A DNA stretch of 64,000 nt, from contig CM049312.1 in NCBI GenBank assembly GCA_026874595.1, forward strand, positions 25,165,956-25,229,955, read 5' to 3'. This stretch comes from Sipunculus nudus (taxonomy: Eukaryota; Annelida; Sipuncula; Golfingiida; Sipunculidae). The notes below the pieces were generated by a model that saw only the letters and a program-made list of their open reading frames with translations, was not told the DNA's origin and searched no databases. This document shows positions 15,019 through 27,200 of the stretch, one piece after another; within the stretch, counting starts at the first letter, position 1, and every line of letters starts with the position of its first letter. A program made the position numbers and the translations under genes.

Positions 15019-15533
15019 GACCTCTCCTTGCGAGTACCTCTGCACTATGGGGACCTATTATTTACGGCCAGGTACGAGCAATCCCTTGAACAATTACTAT
15101 TTATTATCATATATATTTGTTTGCATATAACTTGGTTCTTGGTTTCTAGCGGGCAACGAATCGATCGTTTTTAGACTGTGCAGTAAGCTTGGCCCGTAGT
15201 TCCTCCCCTCGCAGGCTACGAAGGGTTCTTAGGTGAGCCGTTGGGTGCCTGGTGTGAAAAAAAAAAGACTAAGGTATTGCCACTCTCCATGGCTAGGTTT
15301 ATTTTCTAAACTCCTAATTAGTCTCTTAGAAGTGCCAACGACAAGGCCGACGATTCACCTGATGGCTAAACTGAAGTTAATAAGCTTAACTGAAGCTGAT
15401 GTCAGACTTGCTGGTTTAGGCAAAAGTATCAGCGATATAAAAATGTGTTTTTAAGTGTTTTTCCTCAAATTGATTATATACATTAAAGTCTATAGCAAAT
15501 AGTGCTGTTTCAATTTTTTTTCTTATATAGAAC

Positions 15534-15586
<53 letters not shown>

Positions 15587-15849
15587 GGTAATATGAATAC
15601 ACAGTAAAGTCGGTTCACTGCCGATGGGAATCGAACCCATGACCTTACGTTTGCCTGTTGCTTGCTCTATCCACTCAGCTACAGAACATCCCCGACCCCT
15701 ATGTGTATTTGCACTTTTATAGAACCAGCGAAGTGCCTTCACGGCAGTGAGGTCAGAGTACTACCCACTACATGTGTTAGCACAGCAACTTTGCATGCAG
15801 CAGGGAGAACCCATGACTTTACGATTGCCGGTTGCTTGCTCCGTCAACC

Positions 15850-15914
<65 letters not shown>

Positions 15915-15952
15915 TATAATAAATGTATATATACAATGAATATATATATATA

Positions 15953-15993
<41 letters not shown>

Positions 15994-18900
15994 TCACACA
16001 CTTTCTCACTGAAGTGGCATTGAGACATGTTGGGGGTGTATATCCCATGGTCTTGGGTGTATAACAATACAGTAGAAATTTACAGCAACTACGATGGAGA
16101 TTTTGGTTTATTATCCACAGCATGCTTGAGGTTTTCGGCCCAATCAGAGCTATTTGTCTTCAGCGCCAAATCTCTCACAAAAATCTCAATGCTATGTCCA
16201 GCAACCGGTAATAAGATCGTCCCCTTACATATTTACACATTTACAATTTAAACAAAAATTCAGCTAGCTTATTGATCATTGATAATCCTTTAAGCTCAAC
16301 AACACATGATGCAATCGACATCGTCTTCATTTTTCGCGCGTTTTTTTATAATATAATACTTATACGATGCAGTTGGTCCACTTTTGCCCTCAATGTTCTC
16401 TGAAACCGGGTTGCATATAAAACTCGGCTTTACTTCATTTTAAAGGTTATTGTTCCCGCAGTGACCTCGCTGATATGAGAATATTTATGTATTTTTCTAT
16501 TACGTGGAAGAACTGTCTTCGGCAAAGATAGGAATGCCTACGCTCAGTAACATGGTTATCACAACACATACATGTGGCACATTGAACCTCCATCTCAGGA
16601 TTAATGTATATTGCGCATACTACTGTCAATTACCGATTTAAACGTATATGGCTGACCTTCGGCCCAGTCACTGGCGCACTTGCATGGCCAGTTAATAAGA
16701 AAAACAAGGGAATCTCGATGCCATTGCACTCATTTCTTACGTCAGCAAGCAAATATGGTAATCCCCTAATTCACCTAGGTAATTCTTTTGTTGAGATGAT
16801 TACAACATGTGTGGCTCCACCATCATGCACCTTGCATCCATACATTTTATCCGGAACTCCTTATAAGTTGACCACAGTTCTGTAGGTGGTACAAGCAGTG
16901 TCCAATTGCCAGAGGCTATGTTCTCTATCACTTAAGATATACCTTTAATCGACAATGGATCATTATAATTAAGTACTGCCATGTGAATAACAACGTCGGC
17001 TACTAAAGCCACGCATAGCAGTGAGAATTGCTAAAATATCAAATAAAGATCTAAAGAGAAATGAATCAGACTGATGTGCCAATCACCTCCTGAATATGAA
17101 AAAGTATATATAGAGAAAGATTATTTTTATGTTATTGCTAGTTTTTAACTCAATTATCTACCAGCTACGGTATAATTTGGAAAAAAATGACAGTTGGTTT
17201 ATTTGGGAAATATCAATTATATCTTTCAGACATAATCTTTTAAAATTAACTGCTCAACACATATAGAGCTGGTTACTCTGAATTTTGAAATATAATCCAA
17301 AGAACCACCGGATGTAAACGTATTGCAAACATCAACAAACTTAAAAATAGAAAAGATAAGTAAGGCATAATAATAAATTAAGATAAATTAAGAGTCCACA
17401 TGCAACAATTATATAAGGTTGTTGTACCAAGCCTGAATAAAAGTCATTCACTAAAACATTAACACATATATAAAAAATTGTGATCCTTTTCCTTTTAATT
17501 GAAAATGATCACAAAATTACTCATTAGTGCAGTTATTACTAAGGCTTACATTATTGCGCCAGAGGACAAATCAATTACAGTTTACCAGTATTTGATGATG
17601 AAGGAACAAATAGTAAAATGTAACTCAATATTTGATGCCGTGGCCATTAATAAAGTGGCTCCTGTAACTCTGAAGTTGAAGAGTAATATATCTACGTTAT
17701 ATCACCCGTATTGGCATATTTAAGATATATATCTCATATTGAAATTATTAAGCGTTTTTACCATGCTTGTTACAAGTTGTTGTAGCTAAAGGAAACACAT
17801 GCATTTTAAAATACCCGGTAATTTGATCTGCTTTTTTCAAATAAAGAGAGACAATATATTAACCGTTAGGTAATTCCGGAATACCTTCCCTCATTCGGTT
17901 AAAAAAGTGAAAAAGGGGCCATTTAACAAAATACAGTTCAGTTTAATATGCTATATGCTATATAATATGGCATGGAGTTCTGGAGCAGGCTCTGTTTGTA
18001 CATCCAACTGGTTTGGCAAGCCAGGTTGCCCTCATTAGTGGACAGTTCTGTAGTAGATCTATTCTGGAAACAGTTGTATCACGTTATCTATCAAAGAAAG
18101 CACTTGCATTTAAGCAGTAGCGGATCCAGAGAGGAGGTCAAATGGGTTCGAAACTCCGCTACTTGAGTCTCAAAAACCTTTTTTCAGGGTTTAAAATTTA
18201 TTTTTCTTGAGGGTTTTAAATTGTGCTCCCAGAAAAAATATATTACAATACTAGGTTAAAAAGTAAGAGGAAGCAAAGTTTTATAAGCTAAGAGATTAAA
18301 TCTGGTAAAAAAGGGCATTTTGTGAACTTATAGGGAGAAAGTATTTCCCTAACCCTGAGGACTTACCCTGATCGCATGATTGACCTTTCAACCCTGGAAG
18401 ACACTGACATGTCCCTGTTGATGGGTTGCAGGTGTCTCTGCATCCTGGTGCACATTGTTCCTGACATCCAGACCCGAAAGTCCCCGGACTACAGTCTGTA
18501 AGTCAATGAGAGAAATATAAATTACATGCTTTACTAGGGATGCCAGATTTGTCACAAATAAGGCAATTGTTGCATGATTGAAGATTTAGATCCCCATAAA
18601 TGTGAATTTCCCATGCATTTGATTGCCGAAGTTTTAAGTATGCCTCAACATATATATATGCAAGAATCTGACCCCGGACTGTTTTCACACTGTCTGGTTT
18701 TCCCCTGGGTTACCAGATCTAGGCAAATTTCCGAACCGATCATGCTTTTTTCATTTTCCCATCATTATTTTAAACGTTTGAACCCTGATGCCAACATTTA
18801 ATCCACCATGTGTACACAAATCAAATACCTGTTAGAAATCATAACTTACTGGAAATGGTAAGGCTTTCTCTCCGGTATTACATATCTCATTTGTACAGCT

Positions 18901-21584
18901 CCGGGATCATTAAACACTTTGTGAAAGAAAAAGAATTGCGTCAAATAAGAAATCTTCCTACCTATTAATGTGTACCCGATCTGAAAGCCAGAACTTGTGC
19001 CTGACCCGTCTGTTGTAAATCTAAACAGCAGTTCATTTGATCGGGCCGTGAACGTTTCCACGTGACCCGATGGCATGTGTCCATGATATTCCCCTATCTT
19101 GGTCGAGGCTCTATTGTTAATGCTGTACACACGTAGATAATCATAGCCACTCTCGGTGGTGAATGAGAAGAACGTCATCTGCACAACCTGATGAGAAGTT
19201 TTAATGCGACTTTACTTAGAACTACAACGTATTTTCCTGGCAAGCATGCACAGCTTATAACGCTGTATTACAGCTGCCGTGTTTTTTCTGTTTACTCAAG
19301 AATCTATCCCCTGTGAACTACTTGCAATGAACCGACCTTAGTTGCCCTAAGATATGTTGTTCATAAGATAAGATCATCTGAAATTACTTTTCAATAATTC
19401 ATGAGGTAATTTTTTTTGCCACACCACGGGACAATCTGCGATAACTATGAAACGTTTGTGCAACACATAAATCATTTACCTTGCCAGGTGGGACTCTCAG
19501 GTTCCATCGACAGTTCTCGTCATTTGAGTAAGATGAAAGATGGGAGTACGTTGAACGAATCTGCCCGCTACTTCCCTGGAGACTTCCTTCATTAGGACAA
19601 AAACCGTTTACCGCTGACGAAAAATCAATCATGATTTATTATTTATCTGTTAAACAAGATCGTAAAAAACCAGATAAACATAAAGGTAGGGGCAGCTGCC
19701 CTGAGCAAAAAAAAAAAATAAAAGATGGTTGTCAGTTTGCCCAGGAAGTTTGCCAGACGTTACAATCATAATGCAAAAGGAAAGAACACATGTGTGCGAC
19801 GCATGACAATATTTTACATTGATAAAATGTCAATTCATAAAGCATTATCAACACATTCACTCAACACAATACTCATTCCCTGAAGACAATGCTTCATTAA
19901 AATGTCCAAGTGTTTTTACACGAAACCCTGGCTGTATTTATTTTCCTGAACAATTACGGTTGTAACCTCGGGAAGGAACTGATTGCCACGGAAGTATTTT
20001 GTTCTCTTGTAACACAATATTTAGTGTCAATATATTCAGGGGACGTCTGACTGATCCTTGATCCCTAAATAATTGTTAAACTTTTATTCCGCTCTCATCT
20101 TTAAACAAATAGAACCTTTATTGTGGTTTTCCAACTGATTTAATCCCGACAATTACCGATCTTGACTAAAGTCACCAAGGTGCGGAGTAAAATATAAATA
20201 AAATAAATAATATAAATCCAATAAAATACAAAATAAGACTTAATTATATTTTTCGGCTTAACCCCAGAGACTGCCACATAGCACTGTTTTGAGGCGTTAT
20301 TTCTGAGATGGGGATGGGAAGACATTAGCCCATTCAAAGCACTTTCTGTAGGAATCATATAGATAACTTAAATGACGGCGAGATGATTGCCCGCCAACAG
20401 GTCCGAAAAGTTTGTTATCATAATTCAACAACTGGCCACGGTACTAAACTCCGCAATGCGTGGTTACCAAATAATGTTATAGCGGACTTGGCAAGTCCAA
20501 GCACCTTAACAAAAAAGTAGTGAGATTCATTTTACAGGAACAAATCTTACTATCCGTGCTTAATTATGATGATTAAGTGAAGTTTATCATACTAAAGATA
20601 ATGACATGATTGTAGCATTTTATTAATGTGATATAAATAAGTCCATTCATCATGCACCAATAACAAAATCAAGTCTGTCATGTGATTTCAATTTTTCAGA
20701 TACAAAGTAACAGAAATATGACACACAGATCAATGTTAGCCAATTTTCTGGTCGCTTTCATTAACAACTCGCATTAATGAAAATAATAAAAAAAAAGTTT
20801 CATATACTTGACAGACTGAAGTATGTTATCATTTTCTTATTATCTCCAGGTGTTTGTGATACAAACATCGTTATCAACTGCTCGTCCAAGGAGTGTAAAG
20901 TGTGTATTGTATGATTTTTGCAATAAAATATATAAAACAAACCATCAGGAGTGCACCCTGCTTATGCCTGTATGAGGTATGCATTAAGTAGACGAGAAGA
21001 ACGAGAACCTTTTGCTCCCGTCGCTCATTCCTCTGAAATAAGTGATGCACTGAACCATTTTATTTTAATACCAGTATGGTTGTTCACATTGTTTCCTCTA
21101 GATTCATACCCGTTGGCACATCAGATAATCAACCCTTGGCTTCGAATGGCGTGACTAGTTCAGCTAAGCTTCAGGGCCACAACTATACGTTGGTTTGGTA
21201 TTAGATTTTTCATGGGGAGAGGGACAGGTGTCCCCAACATAGCATGATCCGAGGAGAAGGCATCTCGAGAAGAATGCCTGACTGGCTGAAAGTGATGTCG
21301 GCGTCCGGTCTCCGGAATATCCGGACCGGACTGTTTCCCTCAGCAACGACAAAGTTTGACAGATTGAGTCGGTATAAACTTAGATATTTAAGGCGAAAAT
21401 ATATGATACTGATAGAATTGAAGATGGTAGTGAGAGAGGTGGAGAAAGCCGGATAGCCAAGTGAGAACCACCGAATGGCAGGCCACTACAACTCATTGTC
21501 ATTGCAGATTGTGGGATCGAACATGGGTCGCAAGCGAAGAAGTCCGTGCGTTTTATCACTCAGGCCCCACTCAAGTGGAATGGA

Positions 21585-21669
<85 letters not shown>

Positions 21670-24286
21670 TGTATTTTGATTAATCCTTTATGCCCAAAAT
21701 CTAGGAAAACAAATGATCAATTGTGGAATGAATGGGTATGGAATGCACTGGCCAAACTGAATTTTAAAAATCATGTCGCATATGACACATTTCATTGTAT
21801 TTTTGGTACGTGGTTTTTACAAAATTTTCGAAGAAAAAGTATGCAAAAGGGCAATACTATACGTGAATATGTATTTCCTAAATGCATTATTACGCTATTT
21901 ACGTGTTTTCTGATTAAGAATGACCGGAAAATCGTGGCACATAATATTAAGATGGATCATGGTGCACCAAAGAGTCACATTTAAATCCTTAATGCTACCA
22001 CAGTGACATTAGCGTCTATAAATATTTGGAAATAAATATGTAAATCAGCGTCAACGAGATAAGCATAATCGTAGTGTCATGTGATTTTCGTCGGTTTCTT
22101 CTTCAATTGAAAACGTCATAACTGTAGTGCTTTAAACAAACTCTTTTTTAATCACCTATCATACTCTTCTCAAATTATCACTAAGATATTATATTTTTAA
22201 AATTGGACTACAATCCGTTACCTTATATCACATTTTAATCAGCAGCGGAACAATAAAAGAATATGGTATGTTAAGATTTTGAAGCTTTACCATCTATGTG
22301 AGAATAGTTACAATTAAACATAGTCATTATAAATATATCGGAGTCTTGCTTTGTTTGATGACAGCAAAGAAACCATTGTGGTTCACAGCATGGTAAGTCA
22401 TATTTATTCAACCGAAGCAAAGCCAGAGGATGATAAGATTCAATAATAAATAAAATAACATTTTTTGTACTTATGGAAATTTGTCACATGACTTTGTTGG
22501 TGGACCCCACAAGGCATTAAAGGAATCAAAAGTACAGAGGGCAACAATTTTTTTTTCTGGTTTATTATTTTAAGTGAAAGTTTCTGTATTGGTATTTGCC
22601 TCTACAAATGTTTTTATGTTTTTTATATTTAGGAATTACCAATAGTAATGCCTCACAGGAGGTATTTATTATGGACGGATTGATCCTGTTGTAATGGTAT
22701 CGCTGTATGGCCGAGGTGAGTCTTGAAGCCTTCTTTAGCTTAACAACAGGTACAGAATAAATAAAAGCATTAATTTCTTTTCTTATATCGACGAATTTTC
22801 CGTTATTTAAAAAGAATGTGTCTGGCGTTTTGTTATGGCTTAATCGTTAATGAATTAAAGAGCACAGTTATATATGTTTCGAACATGGCATCTTGCTTAT
22901 TGAAATCATTATACTTCAATTTTGAGACCCCAGCATAACAGCAATTGTAAAAGTTTCTTATCAGCATTCGATGAAAAATATGCTGTGATTATGTTTACAG
23001 ATTTCTGAACGTTTGGGCTCAGCATACAGAAGTCATTTTGCATATAGTTCGTAAGTGCGGACACCCATCAATCAATAGAGCCCAGCTCACAGCGGTACAA
23101 CATTTTGAATTTTCAGTCAAACTTTGTCTCTTGTCTGTAAAAGCATTATGTCTTTAAGGCAAATAAAAATTCTCGTCGTACCCCCCCCCCCCAAAAAAAA
23201 GAAACTCAAGTTGTCGATCTGATGACCATCCATATTCAATCGGGTAGGGAAACACCCAATTGTTTTATATGTGTGTGCTTAAATCACCAAATTTTACTTT
23301 TAGGTCCACCTGATGTCATGGCTCATGTGGAACATGATTACAAAATAGTTGATTGGATACATGTTCCTTATTTTTGCATGATTGCTTTGACTTTATGTAT
23401 ACATAAAAACTTGTATTTTCGTATTTGACACAGTTTTTTTTCAAAAATCATATACATAGAATATTGAGAAAAAAAATAATTCACCTGTGTTGCACGTCAT
23501 TTGTATTTTTGTTCGTTTTCCCATAGAACCAACATTTTGCTGTCAGGTGCTAGACGTTTAATGCCTCAGCAGAGCTGTAACTCAAATGGAGGAACACTTG
23601 GTCGGAAGTGCTCACACGTCTCTTCATTAAATACAGGTGCACTGGTTAATTTTAATACCAATACACGAGACAATTGGATAAGACAGGGGATATTTCGGGT
23701 ACAGCAACGTCTTAGACATGTCTTGAACTAATGCTTGCTCTTATATTATTTTAAAGAATAGTCAAATTGTATGGACATTTGACAGATACGTGGGTTGAAG
23801 GTGATACACACCATTTAGGTCAAAATTGTCAAGTACGTCATCGGAATCTTTAGATATCTGGAGATTTTTTTAGAAATAAAATATTCTTTGTCAAAATCTT
23901 TGACTGGATCTAAATCGATTCAGGACATACTGTCTGAAACCGACTTAGTAAGGAGGCCATGTTGGAGTTCCTTAAACGTGCACATACAAGTGAATTCTTT
24001 TATATATTCTTCTAAATATTATGTTTTACTTGGAGGATTTTTTTATTGATAATTTTTTTGTAAATTGATAATTTGAATTTAGTATTATATATCCACACAT
24101 TTCTCGAACCAATCTGTCGGCAAAGTTTGTAACCAGACATAACTTTCTCTGAAATAAAAGCAATTAATTAAACAATATGATTTTAAACATGACATTTGTT
24201 AAGAGACAATTCGTATACTTGCCTCCTTTTAGCAGCATAACAGTAGTGAACATGAAGACAGAGTACGTCCTGAGGACTTGCGCCAT
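7511..24286 (-). CDS. CUB + EGF-repeat type I membrane protein (spliced, 15 exons reconstructed)
   Basis: Reconstructed by hand from splice sites. Exons (minus strand, high to low): 24286-24223 signal peptide; 19613-19480 and 19187-18962 CUB; 18495-18367 EGF; 13096-12962, 12696-12568, 12128-11994, 11781-11653, 11133-10999, 10715-10587 and 9794-9666 EGF; 8591-8489 transmembrane; 8040-7994 and 7629-7511 cytoplasmic. The coding length sums to 1743 nt, i.e. 580 residues and a stop, with every junction phase agreeing. The architecture (signal, CUB, EGF array, one TM helix, short tail) fits a cell-surface receptor of the MEGF/scavenger-receptor type common in molluscs. The ligand is unknown. The tail has tyrosines but no clear ITAM. 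Introns of 4.6 kb (after exon 1) and 5.3 kb (18366 to 13097) showed no further EGF exon by motif search. An alternative or missed exon remains possible. Confidence 0.75.
8489..8591 (-). CDS. Transmembrane exon
   Basis: This 103-nt exon enters in phase 1 and leaves in phase 2. After a short Ser/Thr-rich juxtamembrane stretch it encodes a hydrophobic helix of about 22 residues containing STLAVLLTVSLLFVFVV, followed by two lysines as stop-transfer. Acceptor tttcag and donor gtgagt are canonical. The position after the EGF array and before two small hydrophilic exons fits a type I topology. Confidence 0.75.
9033..9945. repeat. Tandem segmental duplication, copy 1
   Basis: About 0.91 kb repeated in direct orientation at 9952-10865 (offset 919 bp) with few differences. 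It includes the type A EGF exon 9666-9794 plus flanking intron. The two encoded EGF modules differ visibly at only one residue (Gly versus Arg after CSL). Confidence 0.9.
9666..13096 (-). CDS. EGF-like exon array (7 exons, types B-A-B-A-B-A-A)
   Basis: Type B exons (13096-12962, 12128-11994, 11133-10999; 135 nt) share the frame GxWGxxCLxNCSxNCN...CNKTDGSC followed by CSEG or CTEG. Type A exons (12696-12568, 11781-11653, 10715-10587, 9794-9666; 129 nt) share CPxGxFGxxC...DTC...TGECxC...GxxCDQG. All start and end in phase 1, so copies can be added or lost without frameshift. The strict B-A alternation implies growth by duplication of B-A pairs. The last A exon (9794-9666) breaks the alternation and belongs to a recent tandem duplication. 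Such modules stack as extracellular rods. All seven remain open and keep canonical splice sites. Confidence 0.78.
9952..10865. repeat. Tandem segmental duplication, copy 2
   Basis: Second copy of the duplication, carrying EGF exon 10587-10715. High identity across intron and exon alike indicates a recent event. Both exons keep splice sites and frame. Confidence 0.9.
15598..15705 (-). mobile_element. tRNA-derived SINE head
   Basis: On the minus strand the RNA polymerase III boxes are exact: A box TAGCTGAGTGG (plus 15671-15681) and B box GGTTCGATTCC (plus 15627-15637), in correct order and spacing. The rest does not make a clean tRNA cloverleaf and the element runs into a (TA)n tract on its 3' side, as expected of a SINE rather than a functional tRNA gene. 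Confidence 0.7.
15803..15850 (-). mobile_element. Partial, diverged copy of the same SINE
   Basis: The stretch 'acccatgactttacgattg' followed by 'ccggttgcttgctc' resembles the central part of the SINE at 15598-15705. It lacks the intact B box and A box and is followed by (CT)n and (TA)n. Confidence 0.5.
18367..18495 (-). CDS. Exon 4: EGF-like repeat, type A
   Basis: This 129-nt phase 1-1 exon encodes a Cys-rich module with the pattern CSPGTFGSGC...CRDTCNPSTGTCQC...CDQG, the same framework as the other type A exons at 12568, 11653, 10587 and 9666. Acceptor (cttacag) and donor (gtaagt) are both canonical. It is separated from the rest of the EGF array by a 5.3-kb intron that contains SINE copies and TA repeats. 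Confidence 0.75.
18962..19613 (-). CDS. Exons 2-3: CUB domain
   Basis: Exon 2 (19613-19480, 134 nt) begins after a good acceptor and encodes the first CUB half, with Cys-Pro-Asn-Glu-Gly and ENCRWNL followed by a Pro-Pro-Gly-Lys end. Exon 3 (19187-18962, 226 nt) continues in phase 0 and contains the YDYLRVY strand and a RFTTDGS strand typical of CUB C-terminal halves. Only the first disulfide pair of a classical CUB is present; exon 3 has no cysteine, a variant seen in invertebrate CUB domains. Exon 3 ends in phase 1, compatible with the downstream EGF exon. Confidence 0.75.
19614..24222. other. First intron of the receptor gene
   Basis: AT-rich, 4.6 kb. Holds the SINE fragment at 21.5 kb, the TA/GT microsatellite, and a poly-C/poly-A tract near 23180-23200. 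No exon supported. Confidence 0.6.
21495..21585 (-). mobile_element. tRNA-like SINE fragment next to (TA)n(GT)n
   Basis: The minus strand shows a degenerate A box (GGCCTGAGTGA) and B box-like TGTTCGATCCC at tRNA-like spacing. It abuts a (TA)n(GT)n microsatellite at about 21589-21665. ORFs reading Tyr-Ile and Cys-Val repeats across it are artefacts. Confidence 0.5.
24223..24286 (-). CDS. Exon 1: start codon and signal peptide
   Basis: The ATG at 24286 opens 21 codons rich in hydrophobic residues (VFMFTTVMLL near the end), typical of a signal peptide. The exon ends in phase 1 at GGAG followed by GCAAGT. This is a GC-AG type donor with strong consensus. A nearby GT donor would put the CUB exon out of frame, so the GC donor is preferred. 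Confidence 0.65.
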
Positions 24287-27200
24287 TCCTGCAACCGAAC
24301 AGTACTGAGAAGGAAATGGTTAATCATGTTGAATTTATCGTGTTCTGAGGAAGTTTCGGGAAATCATAAGGTGTTATTTAAGTGCACAAAGAGAATATCA
24401 AGAAAACGTGAATGTAAAAGCACTATCGAAACCAAAATCTAAGCATTAGCATAATAAATTGATCCCAGGCCGTGTAAGTGTGCTTCTATAGGCACGTATT
24501 GTGGACTTAATTGATTTAACATGGGGCGTACACACAGAATTTACGAAGAACTCTGGCCAGGTAGTCAAGTACCCATTACTACACAAGAGGCATTTATTAT
24601 GGACTGATTGGTTTCAATTTAGGTATGAATGCCGGTCATATGAAAAACTTTACTATATCGCTGTACAGATGGGGATGATATAGTAGCCATTAATTCATAA
24701 CATTTTTCGTTTGTTCCAAGATTTATTATTCCTTATTTTAACGAATGACCCGCATGGTTCGTCAATGCTTTGTTCTGGCATTAAATACTCCAGTTATTGT
24801 GAGACGTAAACCCATTACCATGGAAATCTTTACTATTTCAATGCGGATATATTATCGACTTATATTTTTGTAATACATCAGGAAGGAAAGAGACAGTGTT
24901 TATATCTCCATCCATGTTTTAGCAATTAATGCAGTTACATTTTGACATATCTTTATATTTAGGTTTCATCTTATGACAACATTTGTGTCCTTACATAAAT
25001 TTATAACAAAAGTTCAATTAAATTAAGCGATTGTCTCAATTTACCAAAAATGTTATAACAGTGTGTTAATTTATTCTCCTTAGTATAGTCCAACAGGAAT
25101 AGTTTCCTATATATCTTTATTGTTACACTTCATAATTATATGTATCAGACTGCCACAGGTAAGCACTTGTGTCAGTTTCTAAGTTGGTTATTCAGAGCAT
25201 TAACATGTATGCTGATCACCTAACATTTTAGCTAAGTTGACGGGAGTTATATCTTTTGCGTCACCTCTAATTTATACTTGGCTAGATAGATTGATCGATA
25301 GATGGACGGACAGACCGACAAAAAGAGAGAGAGATATTGATAGATAGATAAACAGGGCTTCCATAGATAAAAAATAAAAAAAAACTGATGAGTCCCGTCT
25401 CTCAAGTTAAAAATGTTAGAGAGTCTCATCTGAGTCTTATAAGATAATCTTTGTCAAATCTGAACGGTCATTTAAAACTAACTGTTTTATTCTATTAGTA
25501 GAGATTGCGATTATATATTATTTTTATATGATTATTTGATTATGGTGAAATGCAAGGATCAGTTGTCAGCTGATTGGCTGGTTAGTTTGGTTAGTGATTA
25601 GTGACTGCTACAAGGGAAAACCTTGATCCTCTCGGTCCACTATACAGAAATTTGCGCGCTAAATTTAGCTCCCAAATGTACTTACTGAGTTCCGTACTAT
25701 TCTTTCTTTCCGGGTGTCTGAATCATGCAAGCTCGTTTATGTTTCAGGTCGTGGAAAAAGGAATAGGCAAAAAGAATAAGTTCAATTTATGTCAATTCAG
25801 TATCAATTGAGTGTTCACCTTCATGGAACTTTAAATGTTTGTTATGGCATCATTTACGTGCTGGTCCGCATACAAAATACAATGAAATTTACTAAACATC
25901 TCAGAACAGGCTGCAAATATTAAAGATGTGACAGGAAACCAGATGCAGAATATAGATGTTGCTAAAATAAAGAAATCGTTGGTAAAATGTTACCCATTGA
26001 CATGGAAATGTAAAATACATAGCTAGATAATTGGGTATAAAAATTACGACATGCCAAATCAGTCACATATTCAAATATTTAAGGGAATTTATTTAAAATT
26101 AATTTTTTGCCCTCGAATCACATACAAGACTCGTTCTGTCCGAGTCTTAAACTATAGATTATTAGTTATTATCTGCTCATATGACGCAATACCATTTTCG
26201 CAGTCTTTCGAAATGATAACACTTTGATTTCAAAAGTCTGAACATTCCTTCTGCGGCAACCTTTACGTACATTCCGGGTAAAATATTAAGAATGTTGACG
26301 AGTAATGATATAACATATAAGCTTGAATAAAAGTTTTGCTCGTTATCGCATTTGAACTTGTTTTATAGTAGCACTGTGGTCTTTACGAGAGAAAGTGATA
26401 AGGCTGCTTGTTAGAAAAAAGATCAGATAGCTCTACTGGGATGTTACATACACTTTAAAACGAGAAAAACCATTGATAAAAAAACACAACGTGTACTTTA
26501 TGCAGGAGGCAGTTTGTTATTCCAATCAGGGCATGAGGCCCCGAACGGGAGTCCTTTGTGGAAATAGTTCATTCGACTGGTTTCCTGCTCTCTACATACT
26601 GATAAGTTAATAGAAGTTGTTTACCGAGCCTCGTGATACAGAAAAAAAGCTACGGTAAAACCGAAAAATTCGAGAATATTTTTTCATTGTGAAGTTGGTT
26701 TATGTTCTAAATGCAACAGGATAAAAATAGTCGGAGATTCCGGGGTAGGTAGAGATTCCGGCGTAGGTAGGGATAATTAACTATCCCATAACAGTTTAAA
26801 AAAAGTCTAGTCCCCCTTCTTATTATTATTATAATTGTCATTTTTCATCCGATTTCAATGATACTCTATCAGGATAAACCTTACTATGACCTTAATTATT
26901 TGACCCATTTTGGTTACTTTGACATATTTTCTAAGCTCACAGATGCGCTTTGGTATAATTCTTATTATTATTATTCAATAACTTTTTTCGTCCGATTTCA
27001 TTCACACTTCCTGAGGATATACACTACGATGGTCGAAAAAAAATGATTATGTTTCAGTGACCATGAAAAGATTTAAAAGTCAGAGGGGCCAAAGTGCGAT
27101 TTTTAAAGGATTTTCTATGTTGGTCTTCTTATCTATGAAGGTTACAGATAACTGGGTGATTCGCCTACCAAAATATCTGGTAAAGCCTACCCAGCATTAA

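Larger units (their letters stand above)
13097..18366. other. Large intron with repeats
   Basis: Intron between EGF exons 13096-12962 and 18495-18367 of the minus-strand gene. It contains two (TA)n tracts near 14975-15014 and 15536-15584, a tRNA-derived SINE, a partial SINE copy, and (CT)n/(TA)n tracts at about 15850-15990. I searched both strands for the EGF and CUB patterns found elsewhere and saw none. Confidence 0.6.

Noticed and set aside
15598-15705. Functional tRNA gene
   Set aside because: A and B boxes are present, but the flanking arms do not form a proper cloverleaf and a second partial copy lies nearby, so a SINE is the better call.
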